Assembly (NCBI RefSeq): GCF_000725125.1
Contig: NZ_JFCB01000001.1
Location: 620,001 to 684,000 of the forward strand
DNA length: 64,000 nt
Direction: 5' to 3'
Source of the DNA: Streptomyces toyocaensis
GTDB taxonomy: Bacteria > Actinomycetota > Actinomycetes > Streptomycetales > Streptomycetaceae
Shown here: piece by piece, positions 1-7,831 of the stretch
Layout: each line of letters starts with the position of its first letter
Position numbering within the stretch: position 1 is the first letter of the stretch
Made by a program: the position numbers and the translations under genes
The notes under the pieces: generated by a model
What the model saw: the letters and a program-made list of their open reading frames with translations, nothing else
What the model was told of the DNA's origin: nothing
The model's database searches: none

Positions 1-1802
1 AGCGACCGCAGCACCGCGGTGTTCCCGATGAGCGAGGCCACCTCCGCACCGGACGTCTTCACCATGCGCCGCACCACCGGATAGGCCTCCGGGTGCACGC
101 TGGACGCGTCCAGCGGGTCGCCGCCGCGGATCCGCAGGAAGCCCGCGCACTGCTCGTACGCCTTCGGGCCGAGCCGCGCGACCTTCTTCAGCTCGGCGCG
201 CGACCGGAACGGCCCGTTGGAGTCGCGGTGCGCCACGATGTTCTCGGCGAGCCCGGAGGTGATGCCGGAGACCCGGGCGAGCAGGGGCGCCGACGCGGTG
301 TTGACGTCCACGCCCACGCCGTTCACACAGTCCTCCACGACCGCGTCCAGCGAGCGCGACAGCTTCACCTCGGACAGGTCGTGCTGGTACTGGCCGACAC
401 CGATCGACTTCGGGTCGATCTTCACCAGCTCGGCCAGCGGGTCCTGGAGCCGGCGCGCGATCGACACCGCGCCCCGCAGCGAGACGTCCATGTCCGGGAG
501 TTCCTGGGACGCGAAGGCGGAGGCCGAGTAGACGGAGGCGCCCGCCTCGGACACCATCACCTTGGTCAGGTTCAGCTCGGGGTGCCGGGCGATGAGTTCA
601 CCGGCGAGCTTGTCGGTCTCGCGGGACGCCGTGCCGTTGCCGATCGCGATCAGCTCGACCGCGTGCTCCTTCGCCAGCCGCGCGAGCTTGGCGAGGGCCT
701 CGTCCCACCGGTTCGCCGGTACGTGCGGGTGAATCACGTCCGTGGCCACCACCTTGCCGGTCGCGTCGACCACGGCGACCTTCACACCCGTACGGAAACC
801 GGGGTCGAGGCCCAGGGTCGCGCGTGTGCCGGCCGGGGCGGCGAGCAGCAGGTCGCGCAGGTTCGCCGCGAACACCCGCACCGCCTCGTCCTCGGCGGCG
901 GTGCGCAGCCGGAGCCTGAGGTCGATGCCGAGGTGCACCAGAATGCGGGTGCGCCAGGCCCAGCGGACCGTGTCGCCGAGCCACTTGTCCGCCGGACGGC
1001 CCCGGTCGGCGATCCCGAAGCGGTGCGCGACGACCCCCTCGTACGACGACGGCCCGTCGGTGGGCTCCTCGGGTTCCAGGACGAGGTCGAGGACCTCCTC
1101 CTTCTCGCCGCGGAGCATCGCCAGTACGCGGTGCGAGGGCAGCTCGGTGAACGGCTCGGCGCAATCGAAGTAGTCGGCGAACTTCGCGCCCGCCTCCTCC
1201 TTGCCCTCGCGCACCTTCGCGACCAGCCGCCCGCGCACCCACATACGCTCGCGCAGCTCACCGATCAGGTCGGCGTCCTCCGAGAAGCGCTCGGTGAGGA
1301 TCGCCCGCGCGCCGTCCAGCGCGGCCTGCGGATCGGCGACACCCTTGTCGGCGTCCACGAACGCGACGGCCGCGGCGAGGGGCTCCACCCCCGGATCGGC
1401 GAGCAGCCCCTCCGCCAGCGGCCCGAGCCCCGCCTCGCGCGCGATCTGCGCCTTGGTGCGCCGCTTGGGCTTGTAGGGCAGATAGATGTCCTCCAGGCGC
1501 GCCTTGGTCTCCGCGCCCCGGATCCGGGCCGCGAGCTCCTCGGTCAGTTTGCCCTGCTCGCGCACCGACTCCAGGATCGCCGTACGACGCTCCTCCAGCT
1601 CCCGCAGGTAGCGCAACCGCTCCTCGAGCGTACGCAGCTGCGCGTCGTCGAGCATCTCGGTCGCTTCCTTGCGGTAGCGGGCGATGAAGGGCACCGTCGA
1701 ACCGCCGTCCAGCAGTTCGACGGCAGCCCTGACCTGCCGCTCCCTTACGCCGAGCTCTTCGGCGATCCTGCCTTCGATGGACCCTGCGAGGGGTGTCGTC
1801 AC
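1..1802 (-). CDS. tex: Tex family RNA-binding transcription accessory protein (3' part beyond window)
   Basis: About 600 codons are visible, reading leftward from a GTG at 1802; the end of the gene lies outside the window. The N-terminus (TTPLAGSIEGRIAEELGV) and the segment VPFIARYRKEATEMLDD are typical of Tex. A YqgF/RNase H-like segment (LGLDPGFRTGVKVAVVD) follows in mid-protein. Next comes the conserved GVGQYQHD region and then a helix-hairpin-helix stretch (NIVAHRDSNGPFRSRAELKK). The C-terminal S1 RNA-binding domain expected of the family (about 770-800 residues) is cut off by the edge. Tex proteins bind nucleic acid and affect transcription and RNA turnover in the cytoplasm. Several long open frames overlap this gene on the plus strand but carry no recognisable protein. 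Confidence 0.93.
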   Translation of the reverse strand, partial: MTTPLAGSIEGRIAEELGVRERQVRAAVELLDGGSTVPFIARYRKEATEMLDDAQLRTLEERLRYLRELEERRTAILESVREQGKLTEELAARIRGAETKARLEDIYLPYKPKRRTKAQIAREAGLGPLAEGLLADPGVEPLAAAVAFVDADKGVADPQAALDGARAILTERFSEDADLIGELRERMWVRGRLVAKVREGKEEAGAKFADYFDCAEPFTELPSHRVLAMLRGEKEEVLDLVLEPEEPTDGPSSYEGVVAHRFGIADRGRPADKWLGDTVRWAWRTRILVHLGIDLRLRLRTAAEDEAVRVFAANLRDLLLAAPAGTRATLGLDPGFRTGVKVAVVDATGKVVATDVIHPHVPANRWDEALAKLARLAKEHAVELIAIGNGTASRETDKLAGELIARHPELNLTKVMVSEAGASVYSASAFASQELPDMDVSLRGAVSIARRLQDPLAELVKIDPKSIGVGQYQHDLSEVKLSRSLDAVVEDCVNGVGVDVNTASAPLLARVSGITSGLAENIVAHRDSNGPFRSRAELKKVARLGPKAYEQCAGFLRIRGGDPLDASSVHPEAYPVVRRMVKTSGAEVASLIGNTAVLRS

Positions 1803-1907
1803 GTTCCCGTACCGCCTTCTCCACTGAGGTTGCGCGGCAATTGTGGCAGGTGACGCCGTCAATCGGGGATCAGGGCGCCGACTCGCCCCCGGGCCGCACG
1901 GGTGGAG

Positions 1908-2039
1908 TCAGGCGCGACGGCCGCGGGCGGTGGACGAGGCCCCGCCGAACAGCCGGGCGAGTGCCCGGAACGGCAGTGTCACGACGGTGGCGATCGCGCC
2001 GCCGATCTGGCGCAGGACGTCTGCGATGGCACGGAACAC
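1908..2039 (-). CDS. LPFR-motif small protein (43 aa)
   Basis: A 43-codon gene below usual ORF cutoffs. GTG at 2039 follows a GGGGAG ribosome site at about 2043-2048, and TGA ends at 1908. The peptide begins FRAIADVLRQIGGAIATVV, has the L-P-F-R signature at residues 22-25, and ends in an Arg-rich tail (TARGRRA). The N-terminal half is an amphipathic or hydrophobic helix and the tail is basic, which suggests a membrane-associated micropeptide. Short actinobacterial proteins with this motif are known as a family of unknown function. It lies between tex and the GlxA-like regulator, and a near-perfect palindrome (2054-2082) sits directly upstream of its ribosome site. Confidence 0.75.
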   Translation of the reverse strand: MFRAIADVLRQIGGAIATVVTLPFRALARLFGGASSTARGRRA

Positions 2040-2053
2040 GTGTCTCCCCTTTC

Positions 2054-2082
2054 GTACTTCCGACCGGTCCGGCCGGAAGTAC
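2054..2082. promoter_or_regulatory. 29-bp near-palindrome upstream of the LPFR gene
   Basis: The arms GTACTTCCG and CGGAAGTAC flank two internal CCGG blocks; only the centre base and one symmetric pair break the symmetry. It ends 6 bp before the GGGGAG ribosome site of the LPFR gene and lies in the divergent region shared with the GlxA-like regulator. It could be an operator for a dimeric regulator or a 5'-UTR hairpin of the LPFR transcript. The sequence alone does not decide between them. Confidence 0.5.
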
Positions 2083-2147
2083 TGTGGGTACCTCGCCGGC
2101 GCTTCCGTATGCGTGCGCGCGTGGCAGAAAAGGTGGGCAACCCGTCA

Positions 2148-2176
2148 TTGCGGCCACCCCGGGCGTCGCCAAGAAT
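2148..2176 (+). promoter_or_regulatory. Predicted sigma-70 type promoter giving a leaderless mRNA
   Basis: TTGCGG (2148-2153), a 17-bp spacer and AAGAAT (2171-2176) stand 7 bp before the ATG at 2184. Transcription would therefore start at or next to the start codon. No Shine-Dalgarno sequence precedes this ATG, which fits a leaderless transcript, a common arrangement in Streptomyces. Confidence 0.45.
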
Positions 2177-2183
2177 CGACCGC

Positions 2184-3152
2184 ATGGCGCAACGAACCGT
2201 TCTCGTCGTCCTCTTCGACGGGGTGCAGAGCCTCGACGTCACCGGTCCCGTGGAGGTCTTCGCGGGCGCCGAGCAGCACACCCCCGGGACCTACCGGCTG
2301 TGCACCGCGTCCCTCGACGGAACCCCCGTACGGGCCACCAGCGGACTGACCCTCGTACCGGACGGGGCGCTCGCCGGGGCGCCCGAGCCGCACACCCTGC
2401 TGGTGCCCGGCGGACGCGGCAGCCGCCGGCCCGACCCGCGGCTGACCGACTGGCTGCGCCGGCACGGACCGCGGGCCGAGCGGCTGGTCTCCGTCTGCAC
2501 GGGGGCCGCCCTGCTCGCCGGAGCCGGGCTGCTGGACGGCCGCCGCGCCACCACCCACTGGGCCCACACCGAACGCCTCGCCCGGGACCACCCGGCCGTC
2601 GAGGTCGACCCGGACCCCATCTACGTCCGTGACGGCCACGTCTCCACCTCCGCCGGGGTCACCTCGGGCATCGACCTCGCGCTCGCCCTGGTGGAGGAGG
2701 ACCTCGGCCGTGACGCCGCCCTCACCGTCGCCCGGCACCTGGTGGTGTTCCTGCGCCGGCCCGGGAACCAGGCCCAGTTCAGCGCGCAGCTCGCCGCCCA
2801 GACCGCACGGCGCGAGCCGCTGCGCGAGGTCCAGCAGTTCATCACCGAGCACCCCGGCGCCGATCTGACCGTCGGGGCGCTCGCCGCCCGCGCCGCCCTC
2901 TCGCCGCGCCACTTCGCCCGCGCCTTCCACGCCGAGACCGGCACGACACCGGGCCGCTACGTCGACCGGGTCCGCCTCGAACACGCCCGGCGCCTGCTGG
3001 AGGACACCGGCGACGGCGTCGAGGAGATCTCCCGCGCCAGCGGCTACGGCACTTCCGAGGCGATGCGCCGCGCGTTCGTCCGGACCCTCGGGTCGTCACC
3101 GGCGGAGTACCGCCGTCGCTTCCGGCCCGCTCCCTCAACCGCCCGCACCTGA
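2184..3152 (+). CDS. GlxA-type transcriptional regulator (DJ-1/PfpI + AraC HTH)
   Basis: A 322-residue protein starting MAQRTVLVVLFDGVQSLD. Residues 1 to about 190 form a DJ-1/PfpI-like domain with the nucleophile-elbow Cys in SVCTGAALLAGAG. The C-terminal 100 residues hold two AraC-type helix-turn-helix units (LTVGALAARAALSPRHFARAF and EISRASGYGTSEAMRRAF). This is the usual build of GlxA-family regulators, where the DJ-1-like part is thought to sense a small molecule. The open frame continues upstream of 2184, but this ATG fits the protein family and the leaderless promoter. The next gene, 10 bp downstream, encodes a stand-alone enzyme of the same DJ-1 superfamily, so the regulator probably controls it. 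Confidence 0.9.
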   Translation: MAQRTVLVVLFDGVQSLDVTGPVEVFAGAEQHTPGTYRLCTASLDGTPVRATSGLTLVPDGALAGAPEPHTLLVPGGRGSRRPDPRLTDWLRRHGPRAERLVSVCTGAALLAGAGLLDGRRATTHWAHTERLARDHPAVEVDPDPIYVRDGHVSTSAGVTSGIDLALALVEEDLGRDAALTVARHLVVFLRRPGNQAQFSAQLAAQTARREPLREVQQFITEHPGADLTVGALAARAALSPRHFARAFHAETGTTPGRYVDRVRLEHARRLLEDTGDGVEEISRASGYGTSEAMRRAFVRTLGSSPAEYRRRFRPAPSTART

Positions 3153-3162
3153 AAGGCCACCG

Positions 3163-3798
3163 ATGCAGATCGCCATCGTCCTCTTCGACCGCTTCACCGC
3201 CCTCGACGCGGTGGGACCCTACGAGACCCTCGGCCGCCTCCCCGACGCGGAGACCGTCTTCGTCGCCGAGCGGACCGGTCCCGTGCGCAACGAGACGGGC
3301 GACCTCGCGCTCACCGCCGACCGGACCCTGGCCGACGTACCGCGCCCGGATGTCGTCGTCGTCCCCGGCGGCCCCGGACAGACGCCCCAGATGGAGAACG
3401 GGGCCCTGCTGGACTGGCTCCGCACGGCCGACGCGACCAGCACCTGGACGACGTCGGTGTGCACGGGTTCCCTGCTCCTGGCCGCGGCGGGACTGCTCCG
3501 GGGGCGCCGGGCCACGTCGCACTGGCTGGCCCTCGGCCAATTGAAGCGCTTCGGCGTCGAGCCGACCGGCGAGCGCGTGGTGACCGACGGCAAGTACGTC
3601 ACCGCGGCCGGCGTCTCCTCGGGCATCGACATGGGACTCACCCTGCTCGGCCGGATCGCCGGCGACGAACACGCCCAGGCCGTCCAGCTGCTCACCGAGT
3701 ACGACCCGCAGCCGCCCTACGACGCGGGTTCCCCGCGGAAGGCGCCCGCACATCTCGTCGAGGAGTTCAGGTCGCGGAGCCGCTTCGTCCTGACGTAG
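3163..3798 (+). CDS. DJ-1/PfpI family protein, isonitrile hydratase-like
   Basis: 211 residues forming a single DJ-1/PfpI domain. The candidate nucleophile is Cys100 in TSVCTGSLLLAAAGLL, and Asp15 (FTALDAVGPYE) sits where isonitrile hydratase InhA has its catalytic Asp. InhA converts isonitriles to N-substituted formamides; the true substrate here is unknown. It is probably co-transcribed with the GlxA-type regulator 10 bp upstream. Its last 32 bp overlap the convergent enoyl-CoA hydratase gene. Confidence 0.85.
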   Translation: MQIAIVLFDRFTALDAVGPYETLGRLPDAETVFVAERTGPVRNETGDLALTADRTLADVPRPDVVVVPGGPGQTPQMENGALLDWLRTADATSTWTTSVCTGSLLLAAAGLLRGRRATSHWLALGQLKRFGVEPTGERVVTDGKYVTAAGVSSGIDMGLTLLGRIAGDEHAQAVQLLTEYDPQPPYDAGSPRKAPAHLVEEFRSRSRFVLT

Positions 3799-4540
3799 AC
3801 ACGCTCCAGGTGAAGCGGGGCGGCCGGCGCTCCAGGAACGCGGCGACCCCCTCCGCGGTGTCGCCGCTCTCCCGCGACCGTTCGCTCCAGTGGGCGTCCC
3901 GGTCGGCGCGGCCGTTCGCGAACTCCTTCGCCGCGGCCTGCGTCAGCTGCGAGCGGGACGCCAGGATTCGGGTGAACTCCGCGACGCGCGCGTCCAGTTC
4001 GCCCTGCGGGAGCACCTCGTCCACCAGACCGGTGCGCAGGGCCCGCCCGGCATCGATCAACTCGCCCGAGAACAGCAGGTACTTGGCGGTCGCCGGCCCC
4101 ACCAGCGACACCAGCCGCCGGGTGGCGGAGGCCGGGTAGACGATGCCGAGCTTCGCCGGGGTCACCCCGAACCGCGTCCCCTCCTCGGCGAACCTCAGAT
4201 CGCAGGCCGCCGCGAGCTGCGCCCCGCCGCCCACGCAGTGCCCGCGGAGCGCGGCCAGCGTCGGCTTGGGGAAGGCGGCGAGCGACTCCTCCGCCGCGAC
4301 GGCAAGCCGCTGCGCCTCCAGCGGCGACCCCTGCAGCGTGGAGATGTCCGCCCCGGCGCAGAACGTGGCGCCCTCACCGGTGAGCACCAGGACCCGTACG
4401 CCGGGATCGGCCGCCAGGGTGTCCAGCAGGGGCGGCAGGGAACTCCACATCCCGGCCGTCATGGCATTGCGCTTCGCCGGATGGCGGATGACGACCGTCG
4501 CGACCGAGTCGGTGACGCTGTGCAGCAGCTGCGGCTCCAT
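3767..4540 (-). CDS. Enoyl-CoA hydratase/isomerase family protein
   Basis: 257 residues of the crotonase fold, starting MEPQLLHSVTD. The first oxyanion-hole segment is GEGATFCAGADISTL and the second is LAALRGHCVGGGAQLAAACDLRFA. The family Glu positions and the GLVDEVLP segment near the C-terminus are recognisable. Crotonases act on acyl-CoA thioesters, with hydratase, isomerase or hydrolase activity depending on the acidic residues, so the exact reaction is open. ATG at 4540 is used. The gene is monocistronic, convergent with the DJ-1 gene and divergent from the HdeD gene. Confidence 0.87.
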   Translation of the reverse strand: MEPQLLHSVTDSVATVVIRHPAKRNAMTAGMWSSLPPLLDTLAADPGVRVLVLTGEGATFCAGADISTLQGSPLEAQRLAVAAEESLAAFPKPTLAALRGHCVGGGAQLAAACDLRFAEEGTRFGVTPAKLGIVYPASATRRLVSLVGPATAKYLLFSGELIDAGRALRTGLVDEVLPQGELDARVAEFTRILASRSQLTQAAAKEFANGRADRDAHWSERSRESGDTAEGVAAFLERRPPRFTWSVSTSGRSGSAT

Positions 4541-4651
4541 GGGCCGGATGCTATCCGTCCCGGTCGGCACGCTGATCGGCAGGAGTGGGCGGGACGTTAC
4601 GACCGGCCGTGGCGGGGGACTGGAGAGGGGGACGCAACCCGGGAGGCACGC

Positions 4652-5296
4652 ATGGCCGAGTCCACCGGCACCACCAAGCCGCAGGGCGAGGCGGCCAGAC
4701 TGAGCCGCGGCTTCGGCTGGCTCGCCGTACTCGGAGTGATCCTGGTCGTCGCCGGGCTGGTCGGCCTGGTGTACACCGGCGTGGCCACCCTGACCTCGAT
4801 GGTGCTGTTCGGCTGGCTGCTGCTGATCGGCGGCGTGGTCGGACTGCTGCACGCCGTCCAGGCGCGGCACACCAACTTCTTCTGGCTCGGCGTGGTCGTC
4901 GCGGCGCTGAACATCGCGGCCGGTGTGGTGGTGCTGCGGACACCGGAGGCGGCGGCCGAGGCGCTGACCATGTTCGCCGCCCTGCTCTTCCTCACGGGCG
5001 GGCTTTTCCGGCTGGTCGGCAGCCTCGTGGTGCGCGGGCCGCAGTTCGGCTGGACCCTGGTCCAGGGCGCCTTCGGCCTGCTGCTCGGCGCCCTCGTGCT
5101 GGCCACCTGGCCGAGCAGCAGCCAGTACGTCATCGGAACGTTCTTCTCCCTGTCCCTGCTCTTCGACGGGCTCGGCCTGATCGCCACCGGGTACGGCGGG
5201 CGCCGGATCGTCGGCATGGTCTCCGACCGGCTGGCCACCGAGGGGGCGGAAGGGACCGGGAAAGCGCCGGCCGCCAAACCCGTACAACCCGAATAG
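4652..5296 (+). CDS. HdeD family membrane protein (DUF308)
   Basis: 214 residues with six predicted transmembrane helices in three hairpins, such as LAVLGVILVVAGLVGLVY and MVLFGWLLLIGGVVGLL. This is the HdeD/DUF308 layout of repeated two-helix units. ATG at 4652 follows a GGGAGG ribosome site. The C-terminal tail (TEGAEGTGKAPAAKPVQPE) is cytosolic and charged. HdeD in enterobacteria is linked to acid resistance; the role in actinomycetes is unknown. Confidence 0.85.
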   Translation: MAESTGTTKPQGEAARLSRGFGWLAVLGVILVVAGLVGLVYTGVATLTSMVLFGWLLLIGGVVGLLHAVQARHTNFFWLGVVVAALNIAAGVVVLRTPEAAAEALTMFAALLFLTGGLFRLVGSLVVRGPQFGWTLVQGAFGLLLGALVLATWPSSSQYVIGTFFSLSLLFDGLGLIATGYGGRRIVGMVSDRLATEGAEGTGKAPAAKPVQPE

Positions 5297-5433
5297 TTCG
5301 CCGACACGGCACAAGGCGTACGAGAACGGTCCCGCGATCGACGGAGTCGTACGCAGACGGTCGTGAACGCTCGATATGCGCCGACTTCTGTTCAGCGTCG
5401 CGGGGCGGGCCCTTCCGTACCAACACTCGACGT

Positions 5434-5964
5434 GTGGTGACAACCGAGCGTGAGAGTGGCGATCCACTGCCGTACGAAGGTGTCTGGCGCTTCACCGCCC
5501 CGGCCGTGGACGCCTCGGTCCCGCGGGCCCGCCACGCCGTACGGGACCTGCTGGTGCGGCAGGGCGTGCCCGTCGCGGACGAGGTGGTGCAGGGGCTGCT
5601 GCTGATCGTCTCGGAGCTGGTCACCAACGCCGTACGGCACGCGGCGCTGCTGTCCCCGACGCTCGCCGTCGAGGTCGCCGTGGGCGCCGCATGGGTCCGG
5701 GTGTCCGTGGAGGACAACCACCCCTACCGGCCCACCGCACTGGAGACCGACCACGCCCGCACCGGCGGCCGGGGACTGCTCCTGGTGCGTGAAACCGCCC
5801 GCGAGGCCGGCGGGGCGTGCGAGGTCGAGCACACCGCGACCGGCGGCAAGGTGATCTGGGCCGCCCTGCCGCTCAAGCCCGCGGGAATGCCCCAGGTCAC
5901 CAGCCCGCCGAAGGCCCCGTCAGCTCCCGGACCGCTGGGCGGGCCGCGTCCAGAACGGTCATGA
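5434..5964 (+). CDS. ATP-binding protein, RsbW-like HATPase
   Basis: About 176 residues forming one histidine-kinase-like ATPase domain without a phosphoacceptor domain. The N-box is LLLIVSELVTNAVRHA and the G-box is TGGRGLLLVRE. Streptomycetes encode many such anti-sigma or regulatory kinases, whose partners are sigma factors or anti-anti-sigma proteins; none is adjacent here. Two GTG codons (5434, 5437) are possible starts. The last 68 bp overlap the end of idi on the other strand, and the C-terminal tail beyond the ATPase domain is encoded in that overlap. Confidence 0.8.
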   Translation: MVTTERESGDPLPYEGVWRFTAPAVDASVPRARHAVRDLLVRQGVPVADEVVQGLLLIVSELVTNAVRHAALLSPTLAVEVAVGAAWVRVSVEDNHPYRPTALETDHARTGGRGLLLVRETAREAGGACEVEHTATGGKVIWAALPLKPAGMPQVTSPPKAPSAPGPLGGPRPERS

Positions 5965-6496
5965 ACCAGGCAGAGAAGGGGGCCTCCGCGTGCCGATCCG
6001 CCAGCTCGGCCGGGGTCACGAACGCCGTGGACGCCACCTCGTCCGGATCCGGCTGCGGCGGCGACTGCACCATGCCGACGAAGAGGTGGTTGTACTCCTG
6101 CTCCACCAGGCCGGACTCCGGGTCCGGGTGGTTGTAGCGGACCGTTCCGGCCTCGGCGAGCAGCGAGGGCGACACCCCCAGCTCCTCGAAGGTCCGCCGG
6201 GCCGCCGCGGCGAACGGTGCCTCACCGGGGTAGGGGTGGCCGCAGCAGGTGTTGGACCACACACCGGGGGAGTGGTACTTGCCCAGCGCCCGCTGCTGGA
6301 GCAGCAGCCGCCCGCGCTCGTCGAACAGGAACACCGAGAACGCCCGGTGCAGCCGCCCCGGCGGCTGATGGGCGGCGAGCTTCTCCGCGGTGCCGATCGT
6401 CTCGCCGTCCTCATCGACCAGTTCCAGCAAAATCGGCTCGGCGGTGCCGCTCGACGGGCTGTTCGTCGCGGTGGCAGGTGTGATCGGCATACCCAT
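5897..6496 (-). CDS. idi: Isopentenyl-diphosphate delta-isomerase type I
   Basis: 199 residues in a Nudix-like fold that interconverts IPP and DMAPP. The catalytic Cys lies in WSNTCCGHPYPGE and the catalytic Glu in VEQEYNHLFVG. RRTFEELGV is the Nudix-box-like element. It ends in the conserved PAVRELTGPSAGW. Starts at 6496 (MGMPIT) or 6490 (MPIT) are both possible. The enzyme would supply DMAPP for the prenyl synthase of the hopanoid cluster about 10 kb away. Confidence 0.95.
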   Translation of the reverse strand: MGMPITPATATNSPSSGTAEPILLELVDEDGETIGTAEKLAAHQPPGRLHRAFSVFLFDERGRLLLQQRALGKYHSPGVWSNTCCGHPYPGEAPFAAAARRTFEELGVSPSLLAEAGTVRYNHPDPESGLVEQEYNHLFVGMVQSPPQPDPDEVASTAFVTPAELADRHAEAPFSAWFMTVLDAARPAVRELTGPSAGW

Positions 6497-6759
6497 CCTT
6501 CACTCGGTCTTCGCGCCCCAAGTCTGCCGCACGAATCCGGCACTCCCGGCACTCCGGTCTCCGCCCGCATGTCCCCCGGCGACGGGGGAGGCGGTCGCAC
6601 CGGCCGGACGACGGAAACCCGCCCGGAGCTGATCGTGCCCGTGGCGGCCGGCGGACATGCGGCCGCGGCGGGGCGGCCTGTGCATGGAGGGACGCCGTAC
6701 GGAGGGCGGAGGGCCGCGTTCCCCGGCGCATCGGCGCGCGGGGGCGCTTCCGGGCCGGC

Positions 6760-7698
6760 TCAGTGGCAGAGACGCGCCTCGTGTTCGGCGTGGCCACGGG
6801 GCTCCAGCTGGAAGGTGCAGTGCTCCACGTCGAAGTGATCGCCCAGACAGCCCTGCAGCTCGTGGAGCATCTTCTCGTGCCCTATGGCGTTCAGCACCTC
6901 GGAGCTGACGACCACGTGAGCGGAGAGCACCGGCATTCCGGAGGTGATCGTCCAGGCGTGCAGATCGTGGACGTCCTCCACGCCGTCAGTACCGAGGATG
7001 TGCTCCCGCACCTGCGCCATGTCCACGCCCTTGGGTGCCGCCTCCAGCAGGACGTCCAGCGTCTCGCGCAGCAGCTTCACCGTGCGGGGCACGATCATCA
7101 GCGCGATCACCAGGGAGGCGATCGGGTCGGCGGCCGTCCAGCCGGTGGTCACGATCACCAGCGCGGACAGCATCACCGCGACCGAGCCGAGCGCGTCCGC
7201 CGCCACCTCCAGGAAGGCGCCGCGCACGTTCAGGCTCTCCTTCCGGCCGCGCATCAGCAGGGTGAGCGACACCAGGTTGGCAAGCAGGCCGATCGCGCCG
7301 AAACCGAACGCGAGGCCGCCCTTGGTGGCGGCCGGGGTGACGAACCGTTCGACCGCCTCGTACAGCACGTAGCCGCCGACACCGAGCAACAGCAGACAGT
7401 TCGCCAGGGCGGCGAGGATCTCCGCGCGGGCGAGCCCGAACGTGCGGTGCTCGCTCGGCGGTCGGCTCGCGAAGTGGATCGCGAGCAGTGCCATGCCCAG
7501 GCCCAGCGCGTCCGTCGCCATGTGGGCGGCGTCCGCGACCAGGGCGAGCGAGTCGGCCAGCAGGCCGCCGACGATCTGGACCACCATGACGCCGACGGTG
7601 ATCGCCAGCGCGGCCCGCAGCCTGCCGCGGTACGCCGCACTCGCCGTCCCGCCGGCAGGCGCACCGTGCGCGTGCCCGTGATCGTGCCCAGCCCCCAT
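6760..7698 (-). CDS. Cation diffusion facilitator family metal exporter
   Basis: 312 residues with a His-rich N-terminus (HDHGHAHG) and six transmembrane segments. A cytosolic C-terminal domain (VREHILGTDGVEDVHDLHAWTI) is typical of CDF exporters of Zn, Co or Cd. The helix-2 metal site is HMATD (HxxxD). The matching helix-5 position reads EVAAD, with Glu where zinc CDFs usually have His, so metal choice may differ. ATG at 7698 begins the His-rich segment; an in-frame GTG lies at 7737. Confidence 0.9.
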   Translation of the reverse strand: MGAGHDHGHAHGAPAGGTASAAYRGRLRAALAITVGVMVVQIVGGLLADSLALVADAAHMATDALGLGMALLAIHFASRPPSEHRTFGLARAEILAALANCLLLLGVGGYVLYEAVERFVTPAATKGGLAFGFGAIGLLANLVSLTLLMRGRKESLNVRGAFLEVAADALGSVAVMLSALVIVTTGWTAADPIASLVIALMIVPRTVKLLRETLDVLLEAAPKGVDMAQVREHILGTDGVEDVHDLHAWTITSGMPVLSAHVVVSSEVLNAIGHEKMLHELQGCLGDHFDVEHCTFQLEPRGHAEHEARLCH

Positions 7699-7796
7699 GG
7701 GTGCCGCCGCCCTTCCGTGACCGTCTCCTGGGACCACAGTGAACTACGGGCGGGGGGTATCGGGCAACGCGGCACTGAACACCGTTGTCATGTGCC

Positions 7797-7825
7797 CTGA
7801 CCTGCGGAAACGATCCGCAGGTCAG
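7797..7825 (-). terminator. Terminator of galE
   Basis: A perfect 12-bp stem (arms 7797-7808 and 7814-7825, arm sequence CTGACCTGCGGA) with a 5-nt loop starts 6 bp past the galE stop codon. No T-run follows, as is usual for streptomycete terminators. Confidence 0.8.
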
Positions 7826-7831
7826 CGCTGC

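Noticed and set aside
93..1853. Long plus-strand open frame (586 codons) across tex
   Set aside because: Composition is Arg/Gly/Val-rich with no recognisable domain; it is the antisense shadow of tex, whose minus-strand frame encodes a clear Tex protein.
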